The position numbers and the translations under genes are program-made. Positions 1 through 6,875 of a stretch of DNA of 15,553 nucleotides are shown one piece after another. Origin of the DNA: Candidatus Brocadiaceae bacterium (GTDB taxonomy: Bacteria; Planctomycetota; Brocadiia; Brocadiales; Bathyanammoxibiaceae); assembly GCA_030018855.1 (NCBI GenBank), contig JASEHG010000027.1, positions 1 to 15,553 of the forward strand, read 5' to 3'. Under the pieces are notes generated by a model. That model saw only the letters and a list, made by a program, of their open reading frames with translations. It made no database searches and was not told the origin of the DNA. Each line of letters opens with the position of its first letter. Position 1 is the first letter of the stretch.

Positions 1-124
1 GTTCACCATTGGGGGCCTCCAGGCGTGGGGTGTTGAGGAATATAGAGATTAGGAGCACTAAGGGCAGGAATAGTGGGCTAATCCTTCCTTTAATGGTAAA
101 GAGAGACTTACTCGGTCTTGCCAT
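1..124 (-). CDS. N-terminus of a probable exported protein (runs off the window)
   Basis: An open frame starts at an ATG at 124-122, inside the last codons of the von Willebrand A gene (17-base overlap), and stays open to the window edge, giving 41 residues. They look like a Sec signal peptide: a basic start (MARPSKSLFTIKGR) and a hydrophobic core (LFLPLVLLISIFL). The usual cleavage pattern is not clear in the visible part. The overlap suggests translation coupled to the upstream gene, so the protein may work with it at the cell surface. No domain is visible and the function cannot be named. Only a weak ribosome site (AGGG) precedes the ATG. Confidence 0.5.
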   Translation of the reverse strand, partial: MARPSKSLFTIKGRISPLFLPLVLLISIFLNTPRLEAPNGE

Positions 125-1721
125 AGGCCCTGAGCTCGTACAGGACAATGTACTCGTTTTCCCCCTGTGCACTGCCCAGCTTAATCTTCAGGTATCTTGC
201 CCGCACAGGCTTGTCAAAGACAAACTCCTGATACGGGTCATCTGCAAAGGCTAAATTTGCAACCTCAAATCTCCCAGCTGGTTCGTATCCTTTCAGAGGG
301 TTTTCAGAGGTGCTTGTCCATATCAGGATTTCTTTGATATTTCTGATGTATGACCCGAATATTGGGACGGCTATCTTTTCCAGGGTGACTATCTTCTTGT
401 CCTTGAAGGCGAAGACGGCCTCCTGGCCGGGCGAAAGCGGACTTATCGTTTCTTCCCTCCCGTCTATCAATTGGCTAAACATTTTATTATTTGATGAGGC
501 GATAATCTGTCCCCCCTGGGATACGGCTAAGAGGTTAATCTCCTGGGGGGTGGCTACCGCGGGCCCTAATTCTACGGCACCCAGGTCCCCGAAGACCTTC
601 AATTCGTACAGACGGATGGCAGGGCCTGCCCAGTTAACGGCAAATTCTTCGTGGCCATACCCTGAGAACACCTTAAATTTGATGTATTTGGCGGCAACAG
701 GTTTATCCAGGTTGAATACATGGTAACGCCTGTTTTCAAAGACCATATTGGGGAGGTCGTACGTCCCCACCTTTTGCCAGCCCTCGGTAGGGCCTTTGGT
801 GGAGACGTAGACGTCAAACCCCTTCAGGTTTTTGGGTGATGATTCCAGGACGGGGAGGCCGAAGCCCCGTATCATGGCGGGCTGTTCGCCTTTGAAGGCA
901 AAGACCGCCTCGTCTCCGGGCTTAAACCAGCCCTTTATGGGGGCGTCTTGACCGTCGTTTAGGGACTGGAATCTTTTGTTTGTGGAGGCCACGAGTGCCC
1001 CGCCATTGACCTGGGCAATGAGGTCGTCTGGCTCAATTTCTGGTTCGGGTTCTTTCAAGAGCTTTGTCAGCTCGGTCTTCAGTTCATTGGAGGCCTTTGC
1101 CGAGTAGTAGCGTCCACCGGAGGAGGCGGCGATACCCTCCAACTGCTTGCGGGCCTCTTCCGTTACGGCGAAGCCGATGGTATTGATAATCAGGTTTATC
1201 CCTTTTTCCTGCAGTTCCTTTATAACCGCAACCGGGTCTCCACCGCACGTCTAGGCACCATCGCTTACCAGGAGGATGTAGCGCCTCACTTCCTTATCTT
1301 TAGAAAAGTCCTCAGCCCCTTTAGTCAGGGAATAGGCGATGGGTGTGTTACCTCTTGCCTTTAAATCGTTTACTATTTTAATCAACCTCTTGGGGTCTAT
1401 CTTGCTAATGGGAAGGACCAGTTCCGTATCCGCACAACTCTTTGCCTCTTCCTGCCAGCTGTACCTGTGCCCATAGACTCGCAGGCCAACGTTGTTCTGG
1501 GTAAAGAACTCTGGTGGCAGTCCAGTGAACACCTCCTCTATTGATTCCTTAGCCTTCTGCAATTTTGTTGAATTTTCAAACTTCTCTTCCATGCTTGCAG
1601 AGGCGTCCATAACGATGAGTATTTCTGTCTTTTGTTGGGAGGCGTATAGATTGGCTGTACAGATTAGCCAAAAGGATAGCAGAAAATTAGTTGCAAGAAA
1701 ACGGTAGGGGGTGTAACGCAT
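108..1721 (-). pseudogene. Secreted von Willebrand A protein with two discoidin-like domains, interrupted by an in-frame amber codon
   Basis: A 538-codon frame runs from the ATG at 1721 (ribosome site AAAGGAGG) to 108 and is broken only by TAG at 1251-1253 (codon 157). Residues 1-27 form a signal peptide. The vWA metal site (MIDAS) is visible: DASAS at 39-43, the Thr of GNTP, and SDGA just before the stop. After the stop the frame continues TCGGDP, which in this family normally follows SDG plus a charged residue, so one codon, probably GAG or another NAG, has become TAG. Residues 234-379 and 396-534 are two mutually similar F5/8 type C (discoidin-like) domains, typical of carbohydrate or surface binding. 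It may be a true pseudogene, a sequencing error or, less likely, a readthrough gene. Taken literally, the halves are 1251-1721 (156 aa) and a frame from Met at 1142 to 108 (344 aa). The domain reading is firm; the coding status is not. Confidence 0.8.
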
Positions 1722-1909
1722 ATGTTCCTCCTTTAGAGAAGGATATTGGTATGACCATAGAAGGGCCTAGCCTTTTGGCAAAGACCTTGGTTCAGACCGC
1801 CTTATTTTCCGCTTTTAGGACATTATACCGCATTTGTCAAGACAGATTCTGCCGATGTTAGGACACGAGTTCGGACACTCCGCCTTAGGCAGATATACCA
1901 CCCCCGAAG

Positions 1910-1944
1910 CTAGGGGCCAGGGGTCAGGGACAAGGGATTAGGGA
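1910..1944. repeat. Degenerate 7-nt tandem repeat, five units
   Basis: Five consecutive heptamers read ctagggg, ccagggg, tcaggga, caaggga, ttaggga, consensus NNAGGGR. They lie between the 5' end of the vWA gene and the terminator of the oxidoreductase gene. The same 7-base period recurs at 9326-9445. The rest of 1722-1909 shows nothing I can identify beyond the ribosome site of the vWA gene. Confidence 0.6.
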
Positions 1945-1954
1945 AAAAGTATAA

Positions 1955-1972
1955 CGCAGGCTAAAGCCTGCG
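1955..1972 (-). terminator. Hairpin with T-rich tail after the molybdopterin oxidoreductase gene
   Basis: Read on the minus strand, the stop codon TAG (1976-1974) is followed directly by CGCAGGC-TTTA-GCCTGCG, a perfect 7-bp GC-rich stem with a 4-base loop, then TTATACTTTTT. This fits a rho-independent terminator. The hairpin and the GTAGC around the stop resemble a small dispersed repeat, so the gene may take its stop codon and terminator from it. Confidence 0.65.
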
Positions 1973-1973
1973 G

Positions 1974-3953
1974 CTACCCCTGGTCCCTCCTCCCTACCTT
2001 TTCCACCTGGACATAGGTGGAGTTATAGGCGGCGTTGCCTCCGAAGGCCTGGACCTCGTCGGGTATGAGGGCACTTACCCCCTTCCCACCACAGAGTTTG
2101 GGCCAGAGACCCCCATAGGTCAGGACTACTCCCTTCTTTATGTCTCTCGTGGGCCTGGCCTTCATGGTCAACGTGTCCAGGGCACTCCTCAACCTCACCA
2201 GCTCCCCATCTTTTATCCCCTTCTCCCTGGCCTCCTCCTCGTTGATGAGCACTATCGGCTCTATCTCCTCTTGCCAGACGTTATGGAACTGACTGCGGGT
2301 GATGTGCATGAGGTTGGCGGTTATGAGCTGGAATGGATAGCCGTTTCTTTCTTCCTCGTAATAGCCGGGGAGGGGTGGTAAGCCGGCCTTTTCGGCCAGT
2401 TGAGAATAAAATTCTACCTTGCCAGAGGGCGTGGGGTAGACGTCCCTGGGTCTGGCCTTCATCTTCAAGAAACCCTCCCGTTCAAGCTCCTCCAGGGTAA
2501 AGTCCACGGCCTTACTCCTGGCAAGGAACTCCTTGACTACCTCCCGCTCAGGAGGGAATATCTCGTCGGACTTTAGACCCATAGCCCCAGCTAACTCCCT
2601 GAAGACCTGATAATTAGGCTTCGCCTCTCCAAGGGGTTCAATCGCCTTCTGGTTTATGGACATATAATTATGGTAATAGCAGACATGGACGTCAAAGGAC
2701 TCAAGGAAGCTGGTAGCCGGTAGTACAATATCGGCATAGCTACAGGTGTCGTTTAAAAATAGGTCGTGCGCCACCACAAAGAGGTCTTCCCTCTCCAGTC
2801 CCTTCCTCACCAGGTTCTGGTTGGGGAGGTTTACCATGGGGTTGGTATTGAAGACAAAGAGGAACTTTATCTCCTCTGTCTGCAGTATCCTCCCCAGTTG
2901 TGCCATGTTGTAGGTAGTAGGGGCACGTTGCAACGTGCCCCTACCTATAAATTGGCTCCCCTGGAGGAACCCCAGGTCTAATTCCCTATCAGTATTGCTG
3001 TAATGTACCCTGAAGCCTCCTACCAGGGGTGGCAGGAGGGCAATGGTCCTTACTGCCTCCCCACCGTGGAGGTGTTTCTGCATGCCGAAGCCCAGGTGTA
3101 TGAAGTGGGGCCTCAGACGGTACATGTCCTCGGCTAACTCTACTATGTCCTCCCTGGGGAGTTCCGTAATCCTGGAGACCCTCTCAAGGTCAAACTCCTT
3201 CACCACCTCCAGGAATTTATCAAAACCATAGGCATACTTTTCAACGTGGGAGCGTTCGTAAAGCCCTTTAGATATTAGATAATTAGCAATCCCCAGGGCC
3301 AGAACCCCATCGGTATTTGGTTTTATCGGGAGATGTTTCCCAAGTTCGCAGGTCTTCAGGGGGTCTATGAGGTAGAATTTTGCCCCTTTACGGACGGCCC
3401 GTTTGACGTGGTTGTAACCATGGAGATTAGACCACGGACCGTTCAGACCCCAGAAGATGATGAGTTTGGAGTCCTGTATCTCCTCCGGGTCAATGCCCCA
3501 GTAGCCTCCGTAGACGTACTGCAGGGCAGTCCTGCCTGCCAGGGAACAGACGGTAGGGGAGCACTTGCTGGTACCCAGGACGTTGAAGAACCGTTGGGAG
3601 AACTGCTTATTGAGGAGTCCCATGTGGCCGAAGTAATCAAAGGGCAGGATGGCCCCAGGGCCGTGCTTTGCCTGTACTTCTTCTATACGACGGGCAATCT
3701 CCCTGTAGGCCTCTTCCCAGGATATTCTTTTGAAATCATCCTTTCCCTTCTTGCCCACCCTCTTGAGGGGATAAAGTAGCCTCTGGGGCGAGTACACGAA
3801 TTTTAGGGCATTCTGTATCTTCCAGCAGAGGAAGCCCTGGGTCATCGGGTGCCTGGGGTTACCCTGCAGCCTAACCGCCCTACCACCCTCAGTGGTGGTG
3901 AGGATGGAACAGGTATCATAGCAATCTCTAGGACACGTGTTATATGTAACCAC
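1974..3953 (-). CDS. Molybdopterin oxidoreductase, DMSO reductase superfamily, cytoplasmic
   Basis: This 659-residue catalytic subunit belongs to the bis-MGD (DMSO reductase) superfamily. The N-terminus carries a [4Fe-4S] motif (CPRDCYDTC at about 7-15, then GFLCWK). The central molybdopterin domains follow, including FNTNPMVNLPNQNLV and CSYADIVLPATSFLE. The C-terminal dinucleotide-binding domain begins near FQLITANLMHITRSQFHN. The start is GTG at 3953, nine bases after AAGGA. There is no twin-arginine signal, so it probably acts in the cytoplasm. The Mo ligand may be a Cys or Ser of SKCSPTVCSLAG, but I cannot decide, and the substrate cannot be named. No electron-transfer subunit gene lies beside it. 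A perfect palindrome at 2917-2944 is read through in frame as GRGTLQRAPT (about residues 336-346), probably an inserted loop. Confidence 0.92.
   Translation of the reverse strand: MVTYNTCPRDCYDTCSILTTTEGGRAVRLQGNPRHPMTQGFLCWKIQNALKFVYSPQRLLYPLKRVGKKGKDDFKRISWEEAYREIARRIEEVQAKHGPGAILPFDYFGHMGLLNKQFSQRFFNVLGTSKCSPTVCSLAGRTALQYVYGGYWGIDPEEIQDSKLIIFWGLNGPWSNLHGYNHVKRAVRKGAKFYLIDPLKTCELGKHLPIKPNTDGVLALGIANYLISKGLYERSHVEKYAYGFDKFLEVVKEFDLERVSRITELPREDIVELAEDMYRLRPHFIHLGFGMQKHLHGGEAVRTIALLPPLVGGFRVHYSNTDRELDLGFLQGSQFIGRGTLQRAPTTYNMAQLGRILQTEEIKFLFVFNTNPMVNLPNQNLVRKGLEREDLFVVAHDLFLNDTCSYADIVLPATSFLESFDVHVCYYHNYMSINQKAIEPLGEAKPNYQVFRELAGAMGLKSDEIFPPEREVVKEFLARSKAVDFTLEELEREGFLKMKARPRDVYPTPSGKVEFYSQLAEKAGLPPLPGYYEEERNGYPFQLITANLMHITRSQFHNVWQEEIEPIVLINEEEAREKGIKDGELVRLRSALDTLTMKARPTRDIKKGVVLTYGGLWPKLCGGKGVSALIPDEVQAFGGNAAYNSTYVQVEKVGRRDQG
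2917..2944. repeat. 28-nt perfect palindrome inserted in a coding sequence
   Basis: The arms begin GTAGGGGCACGTTG and the second half is its exact reverse complement. It shares its outer 8 bases with the palindromes at 6649-6673 and 13912-13941 but has a different core. It lies inside the molybdopterin oxidoreductase gene without breaking the frame. Confidence 0.85.
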
Positions 3954-3973
3954 AGGCAGATTCCTTTTTGGAG

Positions 3974-3994
3974 TCCATTGACTGTGTCAATGGA
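3974..3994. repeat. Hairpin in the 5' leader of the oxidoreductase gene
   Basis: TCCATTGA-CTGTG-TCAATGGA is a perfect 8-bp stem with a 5-base loop. It sits about 20 bases upstream of the oxidoreductase GTG start, so it lies in its leader or promoter. The role is unknown. Part of it (3979-3990) is the reverse complement of a 12-mer at 5526-5537, on the far side of the three-gene AT-rich cassette. Confidence 0.5.
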
Positions 3995-4104
3995 CAACTC
4001 ATGCTAACAAAAAGGCGAAAGGGTTGTCAACTTTGCTTGACTGCAGTGAAGTGCTGGTGCTATAAGAGATGTAGGGACAGAATTCCTCTTGGGAGGTGAT
4101 TAAG

Positions 4105-4196
4105 ATGGGGAAAAGATACTAGCCATCTTTGAAAGAATCATAGAGATAGTTGCACTCGTTTTCACTGGCCGCTGGCGTCCTGTGCCCCCAGTTTAA
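4105..4196 (+). pseudogene. Possible frameshifted mini-gene
   Basis: A strong ribosome site (GGGAGGTGAT) stands properly spaced before ATG at 4105, but this frame stops after five codons. The frame one base back stays open to TAA at 4194-4196 and reads KILAIFERIIEIV followed by ALVFTGRWRPVPPV, which looks like real protein. This suggests a short gene broken by a small indel, or the end of a larger decayed gene. No family is recognised. Confidence is low because the piece is very short. Confidence 0.25.
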
Positions 4197-4220
4197 ATAG
4201 ATTTAAGCTCAAAATCCGAT

Positions 4221-4252
4221 GGCTGTCCAAACAGGGCAGCCCTTTATTATTT
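4221..4252 (+). terminator. Possible plus-strand terminator hairpin
   Basis: GGCTGTCC-AAACA-GGGCAGCC forms an 8-bp stem with one G-U pair, followed by CTTTATTATTTT. It lies upstream of the promoter of the three-gene cassette, so it could insulate the cassette from upstream transcription or end the broken mini-gene at 4105. It is a structural call only. Confidence 0.4.
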
Positions 4253-4340
4253 TAGGTAATTATATACTTGATAAACCCAATGTCCTGTTAAGCCTTACAT
4301 TTAACCTTTTTTGGTTTGTGAATTAAATAATTACCTAAAA
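4250..4340. repeat. 14-bp perfect inverted repeat with 63-bp spacer, beside a promoter
   Basis: TTTTAGGTAATTAT at 4250-4263 and its exact reverse complement at 4327-4340 bracket 63 bases, with the inner edge 5 bases before the -35 box at 4346. The spacing suggests a paired operator or the ends of a small element. The winged-helix product of the second cassette gene is a possible ligand, by inference only. Confidence 0.55.
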
Positions 4341-4345
4341 ATATA

Positions 4346-4375
4346 TTGACGTAGAGCTTCGTAATATGGTATACA
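4346..4375 (+). promoter_or_regulatory. Sigma-70-like promoter of the three-gene cassette
   Basis: The -35 box is TTGACG (4346-4351) and the -10 box is TATACA (4370-4375), with an 18-base spacer. The first start codon follows about 35 bases downstream. The ribosome site is GGAGGG before the ATG at 4410. Confidence 0.6.
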
Positions 4376-4409
4376 AAAACCATAAGGGGGGTGCTGGAGG
4401 GTTTAAAAT

Positions 4410-4709
4410 ATGAGCAATGAAAAAACACGCCAGTTAGAAATACGCTTAGAACCTATTGAGAAAGGCCCACCCGGTATCTACTCTAACTTTATGATGGCAA
4501 ATCATACAAAATGGGATTTTACTCTTCACTTTGGCCATTTTATTCTTCCTACAACGATTACGGAAGAAACAAAATATTTAGAGGCGAAAGCCGTTGCTCG
4601 CATAACAGTACCCATCACTTTGATAAAAGGTATTGTAAAAGCATTGAACGAGAACATCGCTACCTTTGAGAAAACCCACGGTGTTATTGCTTCAACTACA
4701 GAAGACTAA
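4410..4709 (+). CDS. DUF3467-family protein
   Basis: A 99-residue protein whose body matches what I know of DUF3467: PGIYSNFMMANHTKWDFTLHFG, then an ARITVPITLIKGIVKALNEN segment ending ATFEKTHGVI. DUF3467 proteins are small, widespread and without an established function. There is no signal peptide or membrane segment. It is the first gene of a three-gene plus-strand unit: the next start lies 2 bases after its stop, and the third gene overlaps the second. Base composition is clearly more AT-rich than the flanking genes, which suggests horizontal acquisition. ATG at 4410 is preceded by GGAGGG. The family call is by recall of the consensus, not a search. Confidence 0.75.
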   Translation: MSNEKTRQLEIRLEPIEKGPPGIYSNFMMANHTKWDFTLHFGHFILPTTITEETKYLEAKAVARITVPITLIKGIVKALNENIATFEKTHGVIASTTED

Positions 4710-4711
4710 TT

Positions 4712-5101
4712 GTGTCTGCAATCAAACTTGAATTACCTGAAAAATTCTCAGCAACTACTGCAAGAGCAGATATGTTGCATGCAGGTAATAGTACTACGTA
4801 TGGATACAGTATTAGCAAAGTACCCATGAAGTATGAAATTTTGACGCTATATCCTAATGTGTTATGTAAAGCTGAATCCTACGAAGAAGAGGAAGGTATA
4901 AAGGAAGATGTAATTTTTTTGCGAAAGCTAAGTAAAGAAGTGGCGAAAAAAGAGGTTTTAGAACTTATAGAAAGTGAACCCGGCATTGGTTTTTATGATA
5001 TATCGGTTAAGTTAAGATTAGAACTTAATTTTGTAGTCGAGGTCTGCAAAGAGTTAATTGCTGAAGGAAAATTATCAGTAAAAGAACCTACTAGAGCATG
5101 A
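4712..5101 (+). CDS. Small protein with C-terminal winged-helix domain
   Basis: A 129-residue protein starting at GTG 4712, two bases after the DUF3467 stop, which implies translational coupling. Residues from about 72 to 125 (KEVLELIESEPGIGFYDISV, then KLRLELNFVVEVCKELIAEG, then KLSVKE) have the helix-turn-helix-wing pattern of winged-helix DNA-binding domains. The N-terminal 65 residues are unrecognised. Regulation of its own operon through the dyad at 4250-4340 is possible but is inference. The gene is AT-rich like its neighbours. It overlaps the next gene by 4 bases (ATGA). Confidence 0.65.
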   Translation: MSAIKLELPEKFSATTARADMLHAGNSTTYGYSISKVPMKYEILTLYPNVLCKAESYEEEEGIKEDVIFLRKLSKEVAKKEVLELIESEPGIGFYDISVKLRLELNFVVEVCKELIAEGKLSVKEPTRA

Positions 5102-5472
5102 CAATATACCACGGAATTGGAGATACGTTAGAAAGCGAAAAGGTATATTATGAGTGCCGTAAATTTAAACCGTACAAGCAACAGCACTATCATGGAAAAG
5201 CGCAATACATTGGGAAATTGAACTCTATTTTCGCTTTTTGTGTCGATTCTGTAAAGCTATATAGCGTAAAAGACATTAAAGAAATGGCCGAAGAGGATAT
5301 GAGCATTCGTGCTTTAAAGGGTAAAGTTATTTCTTACACGTGCTTCGACAAACCTGAAGTTCCTAAGTTGTTCCAAAGAACAAGCACTCATAAAGGAGTT
5401 TGGGGGTATCTTTTCGATAAAGTATTTTGCGTAATAGATGTATCTTTATATCCTTCGCAATATCAACCATAG
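5098..5472 (+). CDS. Unknown 124-residue protein, third gene of the cassette
   Basis: The gene begins at an ATG overlapping the stop of the winged-helix gene (ATGA). The product starts MTIYHGIGDTLESEKVYYEC and is basic and aromatic-rich, with scattered Cys residues (C20, C48, C97, C111) and no signal peptide or membrane span. I recognise no domain. The overlap and shared base composition make it part of one functional unit with the DUF3467 and winged-helix genes. It could be the effector of the unit, but nothing in the sequence proves that. Confidence 0.65.
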   Translation: MTIYHGIGDTLESEKVYYECRKFKPYKQQHYHGKAQYIGKLNSIFAFCVDSVKLYSVKDIKEMAEEDMSIRALKGKVISYTCFDKPEVPKLFQRTSTHKGVWGYLFDKVFCVIDVSLYPSQYQP

Positions 5473-5555
5473 ACCTTATCACCATTTTCTAGCCTGGTAA
5501 ATCTCCTACATTGGCAACTTGAAACTTGACACAGTCAGCGCGTCCCAAGTAAATA

Positions 5556-5614
5556 TAGGGACACATCTCTTATTTTTCCACCAGATCAAGCAAGAAATAT
5601 GGGATGTGTCCCTA
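5556..5614. repeat. REP-like inverted repeat with 12-bp perfect arms
   Basis: TAGGGACACATC (5556-5567) and GATGTGTCCCTA (5603-5614) pair perfectly, and the bases just inside match loosely (TTATTTTTCC against the complement of CAAGAAATAT). It resembles the small foldback repeats moved by REP-associated or other transposases. No transposase gene is present. It lies between the AT-rich cassette and the radical SAM gene. Confidence 0.55.
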
Positions 5615-5652
5615 ATTACCCCCAGGGTGACAAGAAGTGGGTATTGTGTAAC

Positions 5653-6636
5653 CTACCCAAAAACCCTCTTACCCACCTGTTTCCTTACGAACATAAAAAG
5701 CTCCCGTATCATGAGGTGTCTGTCTTCCAAGGCCTTGAGGTGGAAGGGGAGGACGCAACCGCATCGGGAGCAATCGGCCTGGGGGCCCATCATGCAGGGT
5801 TTTTTGACACGCCCCTGGGGGTCAAAGCAGAAGGCCACCTGGCGGAAGAGGCAATTACGGGTTATCTCCTGACAGCGGTCAGAGCGCATGCTCTCCAGCA
5901 CCTCGGGGGGCAGGACAATAAAATCCCCGTGCCTCTCCTTTAACCCGAGAAGGACGTCAATGGTCTTGTCCCTGATCTCCCACCCGGGCCAGAGGGAGTC
6001 GTTCTCTAACCCCCTTACAGGGGTGTAAAACTGGAAGAGACACCCCCTTACCCCTCCCCTCTCGTGCCACTCCTCCACAAAGGCCTCCGCCCCCTGGTAG
6101 TTCTCCCTGGTAATGACCATGGAGAGTAACACCCTGAGGTCTGGCCTTACGGCATTGGCCAATATCCTGTCATAAGAGCCTTTGCCCCTCAGTCCATCGT
6201 GCAGTTCCCTGGGGCCATCCACGGAGACATAGAAATTGACGTCTTTCCAATCAGGGAGCTCCATCATACCGTTGGTAGTCACCATATTGGATTTAAAATA
6301 CCCCATGCCCTTCTCTATGAGGCTCTTCCTCAAGAGCGGCTCTCCGCCTATCCACGAGCACTGGTAGAAGGGGAAGCCCTGCTTCTTTAACTCCTCAAAC
6401 TTGAGGAGCCACTCCTCATCGCTAAGCTCCCGCTCCGCCTCGTAGTCGTGGGCAAAGAAATAACAATGGCGGCACCTGAGGTTACAACGGTTGGTAACGT
6501 CAATGGCACCGATTGCCCCCTCTGGCTTGCCAAATAGGTCAAAGGAGGCAAGGTCGTAGACCTTGAAGAGGAACTTCGTCCTCTCCTTGCCTATAACCTG
6601 ACTGGAGAATTGAAAGAGGTTATCTCTTATGGACAT
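5653..6636 (-). CDS. Radical SAM enzyme with C-terminal cysteine cluster
   Basis: A 327-residue protein with the radical SAM [4Fe-4S] motif CNLRCRHC at residues 51-58 (CxxxCxxC). The expected core features follow: GGEP at 97-100 and YVSVDGP at 136-142. Seven cysteines at 255, 262, 270, 281, 289, 292 and 294 form a SPASM or Twitch-like region that could bind extra Fe-S clusters. Such enzymes cleave S-adenosylmethionine to start radical chemistry, often on peptides or lipids; the substrate here is not evident. ATG at 6636 is preceded by AAGGATAAGAA, and a palindrome at 6649-6673 sits just before that ribosome site. No precursor-peptide gene is seen next to it. Confidence 0.9.
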   Translation of the reverse strand: MSIRDNLFQFSSQVIGKERTKFLFKVYDLASFDLFGKPEGAIGAIDVTNRCNLRCRHCYFFAHDYEAERELSDEEWLLKFEELKKQGFPFYQCSWIGGEPLLRKSLIEKGMGYFKSNMVTTNGMMELPDWKDVNFYVSVDGPRELHDGLRGKGSYDRILANAVRPDLRVLLSMVITRENYQGAEAFVEEWHERGGVRGCLFQFYTPVRGLENDSLWPGWEIRDKTIDVLLGLKERHGDFIVLPPEVLESMRSDRCQEITRNCLFRQVAFCFDPQGRVKKPCMMGPQADCSRCGCVLPFHLKALEDRHLMIRELFMFVRKQVGKRVFG

Positions 6637-6648
6637 TTCTTATCCTTA

Positions 6649-6673
6649 TAGGGGCAGGGTAACCCTGCCCCTA
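6649..6673. repeat. 25-nt palindrome in the radical SAM leader
   Basis: TAGGGGCAGGGT and ACCCTGCCCCTA pair around one central base. It shares the TAGGGGC ends of the palindromes at 2917 and 13912. It ends 13 bases before the ATG of the radical SAM gene, so in mRNA the hairpin would sit against the ribosome site. Confidence 0.8.
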
Positions 6674-6746
6674 CATAAAAAATCAGATTTTCCCAGAAAA
6701 AGCAATTCAATTTCGCTTGCTATCCACCCAGGGATGAGGTGAACTA

Positions 6747-6875
6747 CTACTGTCCTTCCAATTTTTTCAGCAGTTCCTTTATGTTGAAGGACTCACTCTT
6801 TAGGTGCTCCTAAATTTCTCTATAGATAGCCTCTGCCTCCCGGAGGAGTTTATCGGCCCTTTCCCTGTTGGTCAA
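6747..6875 (-). pseudogene. Small helical ORF beside the MNT gene, interrupted by amber
   Basis: A frame from TTG at 6875, overlapping the stop of the nucleotidyltransferase gene, reads TNRERADKLLREAEAIYREI. After a TAG (6812-6810) it reads EHLKSESFNIKELLKKLEGQ before a double TAG stop. The two halves continue one amphipathic helical pattern, so this looks like a single 42-residue gene with one nonsense change. MNT genes often pair with a HEPN partner, and this could be a remnant of one, but it is much shorter than a HEPN protein and I cannot confirm it. Confidence 0.4.

Noticed and set aside
1251..1253. UAG read as pyrrolysine in the vWA protein
   Set aside because: No Pyl genes are in view, and UAG is the normal stop of recJ, pcm and the oxidoreductase; nonsense mutation or sequence error is simpler.
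3333..3779. 148-residue plus-strand frame opposite the oxidoreductase
   Set aside because: It lies antisense to well-conserved molybdopterin domains and has no start signal.
4105..4120. Programmed -1 frameshift in the mini-ORF
   Set aside because: GGGGAAAAG looks slippery, but it is not in the right phase for a canonical X-XXY-YYZ heptamer.
4201..4400. Riboswitch before the DUF3467 gene
   Set aside because: The terminator-like hairpin lies upstream of the promoter, not between promoter and gene, and no known aptamer pattern is visible.
5519..5943. Two overlapping plus-strand frames (5519-5872 and 5599-5943)
   Set aside because: They cover a foldback repeat and the antisense of the radical SAM C-terminus; no coding signature.
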